Shown: one piece after another, positions 42,656 through 51,559 of the stretch | Layout of the letters: every line of letters starts with the position of its first letter | Position numbering within the stretch: the stretch's first letter is position 1 | From: Trebonia sp963777905 | GTDB lineage: Bacteria > Actinomycetota > Actinomycetes > Streptosporangiales > Streptosporangiaceae | Length of the DNA: 64,000 bases | NCBI GenBank assembly: GCA_963777905.1 | Contig: CAVZSM010000020.1 | Location: forward strand, 1 to 64,000 | Reading direction: 5' to 3' | Translations under genes and position numbers: made by a program | The notes under the pieces: model-generated | Database searches by the model: none | What the model saw: only the letters and a program-made list of their open reading frames with translations | Told to the model about the DNA's origin: nothing

Positions 42656-43594
42656 ATGGCAGAAATTGAACCCCTCGACGCCTACTCCCAGATCGTGACG
42701 GGCGTCGCGGAGCAGCTCACGCCGAAGGTGGCGAGCCTGCGGGTGCCCCGGCGCGGGTCGGGTGGACGCGGGGAGAGCCTCGGCTCGGCGGTCGTATTCA
42801 CCGCGGACGGGTTCCTGCTCACGAACGCGCACGTCGTCGGCCAGGCGACCGGCGGAACCGCCGCGTTCTGGGACGGGACCACCGCGCCGTTCACCGTCGT
42901 CGGCGCGGATCCGCTGTCCGACCTCGCGGTGGTGCGCGCGACCGGGGACACGCCCCCGCCCGCCGTCCTCGGCGAGGCCGACGGCCTCGTGGTCGGGCAG
43001 CTGGTCGTCGCGGTCGGCAACCCGCTCGGGCTGGCCGGCTCGGTCACCGCGGGCGTGGTCAGCGCCCTCGGCCGGTCGATGCCGGCCGGGCAGCAGCGGA
43101 TTATCGAGGACGTGATCCAGACCGACGCCGCGCTCAACCCCGGCAATTCCGGCGGCGCGCTCGCCGACTCCCGCGCCCGGGTGGTCGGCATCAACACCGC
43201 GGTGGCCGGCGTCGGGCTCGGGCTCGCGGTCCCGATCAACGACACCACCAGGCGGATCGTGTCGGCGCTGATGCATGACGGGCGGGTGCGGCGCGCCTAC
43301 CTCGGCATCGCGGTGGCGCCCGCGCCGGTCGCGCCGGTATGGCGATCGCGCCTCGGCAACCGCTCCACCGGTCTCCGGGTGGCGTCGGTGGTGGCCGGCG
43401 GCCCCGCCGACCGGGCCGGGCTGCGGACGGGCGACCTGCTGCTGACCGCCGACGGTCACGAGGTCGCGACCGCGCAGGACCTGCAGCGGCTGATGTTCGC
43501 CGAGGCGATCGGGCGGCGGCTGGGCATCACGGTGATGCGCAACGGCGCGCTCGTCGACGTCATCGCCGAGCCCTCGGAACTCGTCGCGGCCTGA
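42656..43594 (+). CDS. HtrA/DegP-like serine protease without a signal sequence
   Basis: A 312-residue S1C protease. The trypsin-like domain (about 15-200) has the complete triad: His59 in TNAHVV, Asp89 in DPLSDLAVV, Ser165 in NPGNSGGAL. A PDZ domain follows (about 225-305, VASVVAGGPADRAGLRTGDLLLTADGHEV). Unlike most HtrA proteins it has no signal peptide or membrane helix at the N-terminus (MAEIEPLDAYSQIVTG), so it should be cytoplasmic. Its 3' end overlaps the convergent P-loop kinase gene by 35 nt. Confidence 0.9.
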   Translation: MAEIEPLDAYSQIVTGVAEQLTPKVASLRVPRRGSGGRGESLGSAVVFTADGFLLTNAHVVGQATGGTAAFWDGTTAPFTVVGADPLSDLAVVRATGDTPPPAVLGEADGLVVGQLVVAVGNPLGLAGSVTAGVVSALGRSMPAGQQRIIEDVIQTDAALNPGNSGGALADSRARVVGINTAVAGVGLGLAVPINDTTRRIVSALMHDGRVRRAYLGIAVAPAPVAPVWRSRLGNRSTGLRVASVVAGGPADRAGLRTGDLLLTADGHEVATAQDLQRLMFAEAIGRRLGITVMRNGALVDVIAEPSELVAA

Positions 43595-44144
43595 CCGCGG
43601 CCGCGCCGGCTTCGGACCGCGCGTCGTCGAGGAACCGGGCGATGTCGCGGCGGCTGGCGAGCCTGATGAACCGGAGGTGAGCGCTGGCCGGGTCGGCCGC
43701 CGCGGCGGCGTACTTGGCGTGATCCGGCGCGTGCTTGTGCCACGCCCAGGAGATGACGGACTGCTCGGGGTTCCAGGTGAGGAAGTTCCGCCAGCGCTCG
43801 CGGTTGCCGTTCCACAGTTCCCTGCGCAGCGCGACCCGGCGCAGCGTCCGCCAGACGACCTGCCGCATCACCGTGCGCTTCGGCAGGTCGAGCCAGACGA
43901 CGGTGTCCGCGCGGGCCCAGACCAGGTCCCTGACCCTGCCGTAGTTGCCGTCGATCACCCAGCCGCCGGCGGCCGCGCGTGCCGCGATGATCCGGCGGAA
44001 CTCGTCGGTCGGCAGCGGCGCCCAGCCGGGCTGGTGATGCACGGCGTCCAGTTCCAGGTGCGGCACGCCCAGGATTTCCGCCAGCTCCCTCGCCAGCGTC
44101 GACTTGCCGGACCCTGAGGTGCCGACCACTGACACCCGTCGCAC
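43560..44144 (-). CDS. P-loop NTPase, adenylate-kinase/FlaR-like
   Basis: A 194-residue P-loop protein with Walker A GTSGSGKST near residue 8 and LELDAVHHQPGW, the sequence typical of the DNA topology modulation/FlaR group of small kinases. A DGNYGRVRD block, a Walker-B-like VVWLDLPKRTVMRQVVWR and a basic C-terminus follow. GTG 44144 gives the usual start VRRVSVVGTSGSGK; an upstream start at 44183 is possible. The natural substrate of this group is unknown. Convergent overlap with the protease gene is 35 nt. Confidence 0.8.
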   Translation of the reverse strand: MRRVSVVGTSGSGKSTLARELAEILGVPHLELDAVHHQPGWAPLPTDEFRRIIAARAAAGGWVIDGNYGRVRDLVWARADTVVWLDLPKRTVMRQVVWRTLRRVALRRELWNGNRERWRNFLTWNPEQSVISWAWHKHAPDHAKYAAAAADPASAHLRFIRLASRRDIARFLDDARSEAGAAAVRPRRVPRARR

Positions 44145-44235
44145 GATCGCGGAACGTAACACGGCGCGGCGCCCGGGTGCCACTCGTTATTCGCGGGCGG
44201 GCAGTGTGCCGCATCGGCGGCAAGATCGCAAGTCG

Positions 44236-44275
44236 TTGTCCACAGGGTGTGGACAAATCGGACATGATATCCACA
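44236..44275. promoter_or_regulatory. Three DnaA-box-like 9-mers upstream of ssb
   Basis: TTGTCCACA (44236-44244) and its inverse TGTGGACAA (44248-44256) are three nt apart; both are exact matches to the Streptomyces-type DnaA box. A third, ATATCCACA (44267-44275), has one mismatch to TTATCCACA. The first two make a perfect inverted repeat. The cluster lies 100-140 nt before the ssb start and could couple ssb transcription to DnaA, or be an operator of other origin. Confidence 0.55.
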
Positions 44276-44375
44276 GGCGGGCAAATCGCTCTTACGTGGG
44301 CTTCCGCTGCGGGGCACGGTGATAGCGCACGCCCGGCAGCGAGTACCGGGCACGGCTACTAAGAGGAGCATGGAG

Positions 44376-44996
44376 ATGAGCCAGGACAACACGATCACCG
44401 TGCGGGGGTACGTGACGGCGGAGCCGAAGATGTGGCAGCGGACCCCGGAGCAGTCGCCGGTCGCCACCATCCGGGTGGGCTCGACGCCCCGCAAGCTGAA
44501 CCGGGAGACGGGGGAGTGGCAGGACGGCGAGACGTCGTACTACTCCGTGAAGTGCTGGCGGAAGCTCGCCGAGAACGTGCACGGCTCGCTGCGCAAGGGG
44601 GACATGGTCATCGTCCGTGGCAAGGTCTTCACCCGGAGCTGGCTGGACGACCAGCAGCGGGTCCGGATGGAGGTGCAGATCGAGGCGGACTCGGTGGGGC
44701 ATGACCTGGCGTTCGGGTGGTCGCGCTTCAACAGGGGAGTGCACACGCCGCCCAGCGTCCTTGAGGGCCTCGCGAACGGGGAAGCGGTTCGCCACGGCAT
44801 GGCGCCGGACCCGGACCTGCCCGGCGACGGCGACGCCCAGTTCGCGGAGGGCCAGTTCGCGGAGGATCAGTTCGCCGAGGACGAAGTGTCCAGCGACGGC
44901 GGCGCCGGCGACCCGCTTTCGGCGCAAGACAACCAGGCGTTCGCCGCGCTGACTAGCGACCTCGATCAGCCAGCGGAAGCCGCGACGCCGTTCTGA
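44376..44996 (+). CDS. ssb: Single-stranded DNA-binding protein, SsbB-type paralogue
   Basis: A 206-residue protein with one OB fold (about 1-110): ITVRGYVTAEPKMWQRTPEQSPVATIRVGSTPRKLNRETGEWQD, YYSVKCWRKLAENVHGSLRKGDMVIVRGK. Residues about 140-170 contain QFAE repeats (QFAEGQFAEDQFAEDEV). The C-terminus is AEAATPF rather than the acidic DDDIPF tip, so the usual partner-recruiting tail is missing or degenerate. ATG 44376 is used because GAGGAG lies seven nt upstream; an ATG two codons earlier is too close. In other actinobacteria such an SSB paralogue neighbours ettA (Rv2478c/Rv2477c); here about 8 kb of foreign DNA separates them. Confidence 0.92.
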   Translation: MSQDNTITVRGYVTAEPKMWQRTPEQSPVATIRVGSTPRKLNRETGEWQDGETSYYSVKCWRKLAENVHGSLRKGDMVIVRGKVFTRSWLDDQQRVRMEVQIEADSVGHDLAFGWSRFNRGVHTPPSVLEGLANGEAVRHGMAPDPDLPGDGDAQFAEGQFAEDQFAEDEVSSDGGAGDPLSAQDNQAFAALTSDLDQPAEAATPF

Positions 44997-45174
44997 CCGG
45001 GTACCGGGGGCACGGGTGCCGTCCGCAGCGGCCGCTACGCCGTCGACGTAACTCAGCGTTGGCTCTGCGTTGCCGCTGCGGATGCCGCGCCTGACGCAAG
45101 CCACTGACCGCGAGCCTCCTTGTGAGCTGATTATGAGCTGATCCGCTGCCGAGTTGGGCCGTTCTTTGGATCAA

Positions 45175-45198
45175 CGCGGCGCCGCTGGCGGCGCCGCG
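45175..45198. terminator. Strong GC palindrome downstream of ssb
   Basis: CGCGGCGCCGC (45175-45185), two nt and GCGGCGCCGCG (45188-45198), a perfect 11-bp stem about 180 nt after ssb. It may terminate ssb transcription. The rest of 45000-45440 (about 440 nt) holds no convincing gene. Confidence 0.4.
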
Positions 45199-45440
45199 TC
45201 CGGCGCTCCCCGCGCCGTCCCTACCACGACGGGGCGCCACAGATCTACCCGGCTTCATCTACGTGCCAGCGGGTACAGCAGGCAGCCGACTTACTCGCGC
45301 CTCGATTATCCCAGTCGCAATAGCCGCCTCCAGGACGCTTCGCGTCGCTGCGCGATCGGCATTCGCCGACTCTGGACTCAACGGCCGCTCAACAGGGACC
45401 GGCAGCTATCAGGAAGATGGGAACAGTAGGGATACTATAG

Positions 45441-45500
45441 ATAAAAAATAAAAAAAAAAAAAAAACTAAAAATAAAAAAAAAAAAAAACATAGAAAAACA
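45441..45500. other. Poly-A tracts in a high-GC genome
   Basis: The stretch is almost pure A: 16 A at 45450-45465 and 15 A at 45474-45488 with short interruptions. It sits directly upstream of the broken lipoprotein gene. Such tracts are very unusual at this GC content; they may mark a transferred promoter or silenced region, or an assembly fault. Confidence 0.85.
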
Positions 45501-45525
45501 CGTGCAGCGAGGCTAGAGTGGCTGG

Positions 45526-46301
45526 ATGCGACGCCCCGCTAGAGGGATGCGATATTGCCTGCTAATTTAGATAGCGGCTCTCGCGCTAGTGGCGGCGGGA
45601 TGCGGTGCGGGCAAGACGTCCGCGAAAGACCGCTTTGACGTGACGTTTGACACCGGCGCTGCCAACAGGGCTGAGGAGCATGGCGCTAACCTAGGGCAGC
45701 TAGTCGCTCATGCGCTCGACCGGATCAATGCGTTGCTTCCTGGCCCTAAGACGGCGATCTTCATAGAGTATGACGCCGCGTACAACGTGGTACCACAGAC
45801 CGGCACGAACGGCTTCACCAACCCTCAGACCGGGCACATCACGATAGGCTTCGGGCCTGGATAGCAGAACAACTACCAGACAACTTTGAGCTTTTGGCTC
45901 CCGCGCACGCTATCTCACGAGATAAATCACAGTGTACGGATACTCGCCGGTCTCGGCTTCGGCACCAGCTGCTCGAGGTCACGATCACCGAGGGCATCTC
46001 ATCGGTGTTCGACGAAGCCGCGTTCCCTGGTACACCGAACCCCTGGGACAACGCGCTCAAAGCGAGTCAAGAATGCACCATGTGGAAGCAAGACAACTCG
46101 CTACTCGGAGACAGCGGGCTTTACGCCCAGTGGATGTTCGGCGGCGGCGGCGTTCCACACTGGACGGCATTCGCGATCGGCTACCACATTGTCCGCGACT
46201 ACCTGCACCATCATCCGCACACCAGCTGGGCCACACTGACCTCCACCAGCGCAAGCGCGATCCTCGCGGGCAGTCACTACCAACCATGCACACAGCCGTG
46301 A
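45526..46301 (+). pseudogene. Broken lipoprotein metalloprotease (DUF2268-like)
   Basis: From ATG 45526 the frame gives MRRPARGMRYCLLI, an in-frame TAG (45568-45570), then IAALALVAAGC with lipobox VAAGC, a signal peptide interrupted by one stop. The same frame continues to a second TAG (45862-45864) and then LSFWLPRTLSHEINHSVRILAGLGFGT, containing HExxH zinc-ligand motif HEINH. Near 45966 a frameshift moves to another frame that carries LLEVTITEGISSVFDEAAFP to the stop at 46301. The product was an exported Zn-dependent protease of the DUF2268 type (name from memory). Three lesions make it non-functional unless TAG is suppressed. Confidence 0.7.
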
Positions 46302-46705
46302 CGGCACAGTTCGAAAGCCAAAGGCCGGGAGCCACCAGAGTGAACGACCTCCCGCCAGGCCGGACGAATCTAGACAGCAGCCGGCGCAACCCCGAGCGTG
46401 CGAACGGGTCTGAACGAACCCAAAGGCCTTACTGGTGCCTACGGATCAGAAGGGCGCGCAGCTGCAAGGCGGGGCTGCCGCCGCGTACCCCGCGGCGTAT
46501 GGGCTGTCGCCCCCGCTGTTTCAACCCCTCATTGCCTACGCGGCACGCGGCAGGATCTTCACTGCACCAGCGCGGGGAGACTCCGCACCCCGAGTTAGCT
46601 CGTTCAAGGCGTGACAGTTGCGTGCCCGATGAGGTGGTACACCGGAGGTCATCACGGCTACTCACTGGCAACCACTAGACGCCGCCCCAGGCGGAATGCT
46701 GCAAG
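46302..46705. other. Island segment without a recognisable gene
   Basis: About 400 nt. A 59-codon open frame from GTG at about 46434 (ending FKA at 46614) has no ribosome-binding site and no family I know. Nothing else is supported. Confidence 0.4.
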
Positions 46706-46951
46706 CTAGCTCAGGACGCTCGGCTGAAGGAGCTGGTAGGAGACACAGAAGGGCAGCACCGCCACCACGAACAGCGACACTCCCCACCAGTAGACACCAC
46801 AGCACAGAAGGGCGCAGACGACGACCACTCAGATAACAACGACAAATTCTACGCTGGCAAAGAACCGGGAGTGGCGATAGGCGAATGCCACACCTGGGTA
46901 TTTCATGAGCAAGGATAGTGAACGAGTGACATGCTCAGTCGTCGTATTCAT
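46706..46951 (-). pseudogene. Small two-helix membrane protein interrupted by TGA
   Basis: An ATG at 46951 with a perfect AGGAGG seven nt upstream opens a frame MNTTTEHVTRSLSLLMKY..., ending at TGA (46829-46831) after 40 codons in the middle of a hydrophobic stretch (FASVEFVVVI). The same frame resumes as VVVVCALLCC, then a WWGV turn and a second hydrophobic helix, to TAG at 46706. If TGA arose from a sense codon, the original gene encoded an 81-residue protein with two membrane helices. Small membrane proteins of this type are common in actinomycete integrative elements. Its role is unknown. Confidence 0.45.
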
Positions 46952-47641
46952 CACGCTGCCTCCTGCGATACTAGACCACGCCGCCGAATGAGTGGCGCGC
47001 AACTACGGGGTACGGAGCAGCTATCGCCAGCTTACGCGCCTGCTGCTCGTATGGGAGAATACTGTAGGGAAGAAATAAACCGGGGTAGCAGCGATACATC
47101 GGCCACCTCTATGCGGCAGCACCAGACGGCACGGCCGCACCGCCTGGCATCGACCTCATCCGCCGCCGTAGCCTTCTGACCTGCGCCAGCGACCACGATC
47201 GGCCACTATGCGACTAGTTCACATCGAGGGGGTGTGCAGTGTGCCCTTCACGTGCCCGAACGAGGTGAAAATTACGGACATTGAGCGGCACCAGGATGAC
47301 GAGAAAACCGGCACTGAACACGAGCGCAGCAGTTGAACGCCGCACTAGAAAAGACCTTATAAGACACTGAGGGAAACCCCCGCTTGAAGAGGGGTGGATG
47401 CCTCATTCCTGCGGTGCAAGCGCGCGTATAACGTACACTTCAGCTTCATCTCACCGGACGTCATACTAGGAACGGGAGCCAGACAATGACAGGCTGGACC
47501 GGGCACGCGGCTGTGCTCCCTGCGAAGGCCACATGGCACGGGCACGGCAAAACGGCGCTTAGTACATACACGGACAGCGGATATGGAGACGACCCTCTCA
47601 AAGAAAGCAGATACTGCCATGTACGAAGACGAAGATGACGA
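46952..47641. other. Island segment, no supported gene
   Basis: About 690 nt of weakly biased sequence. On the minus strand 47214-47345 (GTG start, 43 codons) encodes one possible membrane helix with FSAGFLVILVPL, but it has no clear ribosome-binding site. I do not call it a gene. Confidence 0.4.
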
Positions 47642-47974
47642 CGCTTTGAGGCGGCGCTAAGACTGGCCGAAGACGATCCAGCTCGGGGCGCCGAGGCCTT
47701 GCGCAGCATCGTGGCTGACGGCAGGTTAGACCCCGACACCCGCTTTGAGGCAGCGGCAAGACTGGCTGAGGTCGATGAGGCTCTGGCCGCCGAGGCCTTG
47801 CGCAGCATCGTGGCCGACGACAGGTTCGACCGCGACACCCGCTCCGAGGCAGCGGCAAGACTGGCCGAAGTCGACACGGCCCAGGCCGCCGCGCCCTTCC
47901 TCGGCTCTGCACCGCAAGCGCCGCGAGCACCGCAAGCGCCGCGGGCGCCGCAAGCGCCGCGGGCGCCGCGATGA
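47642..47974 (+). pseudogene. Remnant of a HEAT-like repeat protein
   Basis: Three repeats start at 47642, 47741 and 47840, exactly 99 nt (33 residues) apart, each beginning RFEAALRLAE or RFEAAARLAE and carrying ALRSIVADGRLDPDT. A TGA lies immediately upstream in this frame and there is no good start, so the N-terminus is lost. The C-terminus is a short APQAPR repeat tail encoded by an 18-bp tandem repeat. It is the residue of a larger helical-repeat protein of the kind used for protein-protein binding. Confidence 0.6.
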
Positions 47975-48010
47975 TCGGGATGGGCCAATGACTGACTTGG
48001 CGCCCACGTT

Positions 48011-48331
48011 TTAAGCGCCAACTCCGTAGAGCAGGAAGTACAGCAACATGGGCGCGCAGCCATGGGCATGCACCAGCACACAGCACGCCTCCTGAGCTGC
48101 GTTCCGCCTAATCAGCGGCCACTGCCCCGGAGCCTTCCAAGCTGCTAATAGAGCCCGCCTCGCTGTTCCATGATCTTGTCGGAGCCAAAGGGCCGCAGCT
48201 AGGACGAGGACGAGGGAATTGAAAGAGCCCAGGTCAGACCCAGATCTGTAAACGAATTTGTAAACGGGACGCAACGAGACAGGGCGGGACGGGGGAGACG
48301 CGACCGACCCGAGAGGATACGCGCACCGCAT
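48011..48331 (-). CDS. Hypothetical protein with hydrophobic helices
   Basis: A 106-residue frame whose second half looks protein-like: FNSLVLVLAAALWLRQDHGT, WPLIRRNAAQEACCVLVHAHGC and a C-terminal hydrophobic LLYFLLYGVGA. The first 30 residues do not. It is probably a truncated remnant rather than an intact gene. No family is recognised. Confidence 0.3.
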   Translation of the reverse strand: MRCAYPLGSVASPPSRPVSLRPVYKFVYRSGSDLGSFNSLVLVLAAALWLRQDHGTARRALLAAWKAPGQWPLIRRNAAQEACCVLVHAHGCAPMLLYFLLYGVGA

Positions 48332-48629
48332 TCGTAGAGGTCAGTATGAGGAGCTGAGATCACCCGAGATGGCAGAGACGACGGTCGTGCGGCTCATAAC
48401 CCAGCGACGATCGGCGCCTGGACGACGTGCCAAGGGCGCCAGCTGGGAGCCATGCCGGGAGCCACGGGGATGAACAACTCTCTGATTCTCCGGACTGGAA
48501 CGGACAGCAGACCGGAACGACGTCGAGGTGACGAACTGGTCTGGACGTGCCCGGATGCCCGTACGGGCATCTACGGATCATATGACCAGGCGACGGGCGG
48601 CCGCCGGTATCACGGTGCTGGCTCAACAG

Positions 48630-49037
48630 CTACGGGGACAGGACTGGAGCGGGAAAGTCGCGAGTGTGATGAGCCTCGGTCGCGTGGGTCAGACTCGGCC
48701 CCTGGCCGCTGGCGACAAGGCGCCCGTAGCCGCCCTGCCAGTCCGGCAGATCCGCGCCCGTTTGCTCCCACTCGACGAAGGTCGCCTCATCGCACCAGTC
48801 ATCAATGCGGCTCATCGTGTGCAGATGCGGTTCGCTGCCGACGAACGCGTACATTAGGTCGCGCTCTTGCCAGACCGTCCGGGTCCAGTAGGTATTGTTC
48901 GCCTCGGCCAGCACATCCGCGCCGAGATTGCCTTCGGAGTTCTGCGCCTGCTCCACTACAGCAACGGCGCTGGCGAAGAACTCATAGAGGACCGCCGGGT
49001 CCTTGAGCCGGAGCCTTGTAACCACGATGACTGGCAT
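48630..49037 (-). CDS. DUF3291-like protein
   Basis: A 135-residue intact gene with a good ribosome-binding site (GGAGGT before ATG 49037). It resembles the DUF3291 dimeric alpha/beta-barrel family: MPVIVVTRLRLKDP, then the EGNLGADVLAEANNTYWTRTVW block, HTMSRIDDWCDEATFVEWEQ and a C-terminal EAHHTRDFPAP. The fold is shared with antibiotic-biosynthesis monooxygenases. Function is unknown. It is the only small gene of the island that appears undamaged. Confidence 0.75.
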   Translation of the reverse strand: MPVIVVTRLRLKDPAVLYEFFASAVAVVEQAQNSEGNLGADVLAEANNTYWTRTVWQERDLMYAFVGSEPHLHTMSRIDDWCDEATFVEWEQTGADLPDWQGGYGRLVASGQGPSLTHATEAHHTRDFPAPVLSP

Positions 49038-49284
49038 CGCTACCTCCCTGGCCCCGGCGCCCGCGCACGGGCCAGCCGGTACCGACGATGTGACCGGGCT
49101 TGTCAGCGTCAGTATGCCCGTGGCAGCCAGGCGTACGCGAAAGCGTGCCTGCCAGACGCAGGCAGCCGTTTGACTGTCCCAGCACTCGCACGCCAGGGCC
49201 TCGGCAAAGTCATCGACTGATGCCGCAGCAGGCAGTGTTTGCCTGCTTTGGGCGCGAGAGGGAACGGGTGATGTCTGGCGGGGT
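49038..49284. other. Short intergenic region
   Basis: About 250 nt; it contains a weak TGCCTGC/GCAGGCA hairpin (near 49147-49170) and nothing further. Confidence 0.3.
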
Positions 49285-50245
49285 TTAGGTTGGCGTGCGG
49301 GGTGGGGTCAGGCGCCCGGCGGCTTGCAGGGCGCGCAGCGCGTTCAGCGTGATCATCTCGTTCGGGCCTGACCGGCCCCAGTCCACGACTTCGGGAGCGA
49401 CGGTGCTGGCGGGTGGTTTCCACCAGCAGCCGCCGGGTTGCCAGCGGCCGTCGGGCAGCCGCCGCCGTCCCAGTTCGTCGTGGGCATCGCTGGCGCGGGG
49501 GTCGTCGGCCTTCCCCATCCGGGACAGGACGAGCAGGGCCTGCAGGATGTCGTAGTGCCAGTAGGGCGGGTAGTGCGGGGCCAGCCAGGCGCGGTGGATC
49601 ACCTGGCCGCTGCCCAGGGCGCGGAACAGCCGGTGGGCCAGGAACAGCTCGGCGGCCCGGCTGGCAGCGTCTTTGGCCGCGGTGTCGCCGGTGGCCTGCC
49701 AGTACTCGTGCAGTCCCCAGGCCGCGGCCAGCGACTCGTGGAAGGAAGAGCGGCTGGTGGCGGCTGGGTCGCAGTTCCACCCGCCGTCTGGCCACTGCCA
49801 GCTGATGAGAGCCTGGGCGAGGGATCTGGATCCGCGGGTCGGCGGCCAGGCCCAGCCGGCAGCAGGCGGCCAGGGCGTTTCCCTCGATCGAGGCGTGGGG
49901 GCGGGCGAGTCCCCCGATGCGCGGGACGCGCCGGGCGGGGCTGGCCAGCCAGGCCAGGACATGACCGGCGGCGGCGACCGCGCGCGGCTAGTGAGGGGGA
50001 ATGGCCAGTTCGGTCAGGGAGACCAGCCGCCAGTGCGCGCCGGTCCACTTGCGGTAGGGGTGGACGCCGAACCCGCCGTCGGGCTGCTGGCCGGACAGCA
50101 GCGCGGTCACCTTGACGCCGGCCAGCACCTGGCCGGCGTCGTCATCTGCCTGCTCACCAAGGAGGTCGCGGCGGGTCATCAGCCGGATCGCCGGCTCACC
50201 GGAACACAGCAGCCAGGCCACGGCGGCGCGCGTCCGCGGATACAT
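49285..50245 (-). pseudogene. Broken alpha/alpha-toroid (prenyltransferase/terpene-cyclase-like) protein
   Basis: Three pieces of one protein are legible on the minus strand. From ATG 50245: MYPRTRAAVAWLL, LMTRRDLLGEQADDDAGQVL, SGQQPDGGFGVHPYRKWTGAHWRLVSLTELAIPP, up to a TAG (49988-49990). Continuing in frame: PRAVAAAGHVLAWLA, EGNALAACCRLGLAADPR. Then a frameshift near 49832 restores SLAQALISWQWPDGGWNCDP, SSFHESLAAAWGLHEY, ELFLAHRLFRALGSGQ, YPPYWHYDILQALLVL and VVDWGRSGPNEMITLNALRAL to the stop at 49285. Repeated PDGGF/PDGGW motifs are those of the toroid fold. One stop and one frameshift disable it. Confidence 0.65.
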
Positions 50246-50411
50246 GCTCGTGCCTGTCCGCTTCAGGCGATTGCCCTGAACCATCGCTGATCTCACAGAC
50301 TCGCACCCGGTCAGCCATACCCAGCAGTGTGACCCGATCAGCCAGCGCAAGGAACGCGCAAGGGGCGGCCCGGGCTGGCGGAAGACAGAGCAAATGCAGA
50401 CGGCTGCGGCA

Positions 50412-51559
50412 TTAGCAATTCATGATTGTCTGGATCGGTCGGCCTGGCCGGCGTGCGTGGTAGCGCAAGGCGGCGGCGATGCTGGGCTGGCCGGTCAGGC
50501 GCAAGACGGTGATGGCCAGGTTGCGCAGGCTGGCCATCACGCGGGGGCCGCTGCCGGTGCGGATCTGGGAGCGGTCCTCGTCCCAGTCCATGTCACGGAC
50601 CCAGTGCAGCTGGTCCTCGATTAACCAGTGGCCTCGGGCGATAGTCTGCGAGTTCGGCCGGGTGGGCCTCGAGTGGCGGCCAGCGAGGTGATCGCGTAGA
50701 CCGTCTCGGTGGACCACTTCTTGCTGTTCTTCCCGGTCAGTGGCCGTAGGCGGCGCACGATCTGGATGGCCTGCGCGGCGTGCGGGAAGGCCAGCCCGGC
50801 GGCCACGGCGGTGATCTTCAGGGTGCGCGCTCGGCGCGGCCGTGACCTTTCTCGCGGGCGTCATGAGCGACCGGGATCTGGCGCCAGGGCAGGGCGGCGA
50901 GCTGGGCGCGCAGGCCAGGCTGGTTGCCCTTGACAGTGATCAGGTAATGCGCGCCGCGCTGGCCGGACAGGTACTCCGCATGAGCGCGCTGGGCGTGCAG
51001 GGCATCCGCGGTGACCACCGTACCGGCCAGGCAGATGCGGTCCAGCAACGGAGGCGAACATCGGGATCTCGTTGGTCTTGGCCTGGACATCCACCTGTTC
51101 CAGGACCACGCCTCGGGCGTGATCGAGGGCGGCCAGCAGGTGCCGGCCACGCTCCGCCGCGTGCGCCGGATCCAGCGAAGTGTAGTGCCATCGACCGCGA
51201 TCACCCGCCGCACGCCGGGCTGCCGGGGCGGTGCGCTGCTGGGCCCAGGCGACGGCCGCGTCATCCAGCGCATCAGCGTCCAGGTTCTGCAAGATCCGCC
51301 GGAACGTGGACTCGCGCGGCACCACCCCGGTGACCCCGAGCGCCTCCCGGGTGCCCTGGTCAGCGTCCGCAGCCCATTCCGCGATCGCGGTGAACGACAG
51401 GGCGCCCGCCAGCACCGCGCACACCGCCAGACCCAAGATCACCACCAACCGGTGACGCACCCCGCGGCGGGCGCGCGGATCCGGGACCGCAGCCAGCACC
51501 GGCAGAAGCCGCGTACAGTCGCTCCCAGACGGCCTGCACAGTGACGAGCAACTGGCCAA
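50412..51559 (-). mobile_element. ISAs1-family transposase, degenerate
   Basis: Segments of an ISAs1/H-repeat-type DDE transposase are spread over several frames. LLPVLAAVPDPRARRGVRHRLVVILGLAVCA and FTAIAEWAADADQGTREALGV are near the start. VIAVDGTTLR (first Asp), GRHLLAALDHARGVVLEQVDVQAKTNEIPMF and VVTADALHAQRAHAEYLSGQRGAHYLITVKGNQPG follow. Then come FPHAAQAIQIVRRLRPLTGK, WLIEDQLHWVRDMDWDEDRSQIR (Glu) and a C-terminal LRYHARRPGRPIQTIM. At least four frameshifts separate them. Terminal inverted repeats were not identified by eye, so the element ends are uncertain. It cannot transpose on its own. Confidence 0.8.

Noticed and set aside
46434..46614. A 59-codon ORF in the island
   Set aside because: No ribosome-binding site, no recognisable family.
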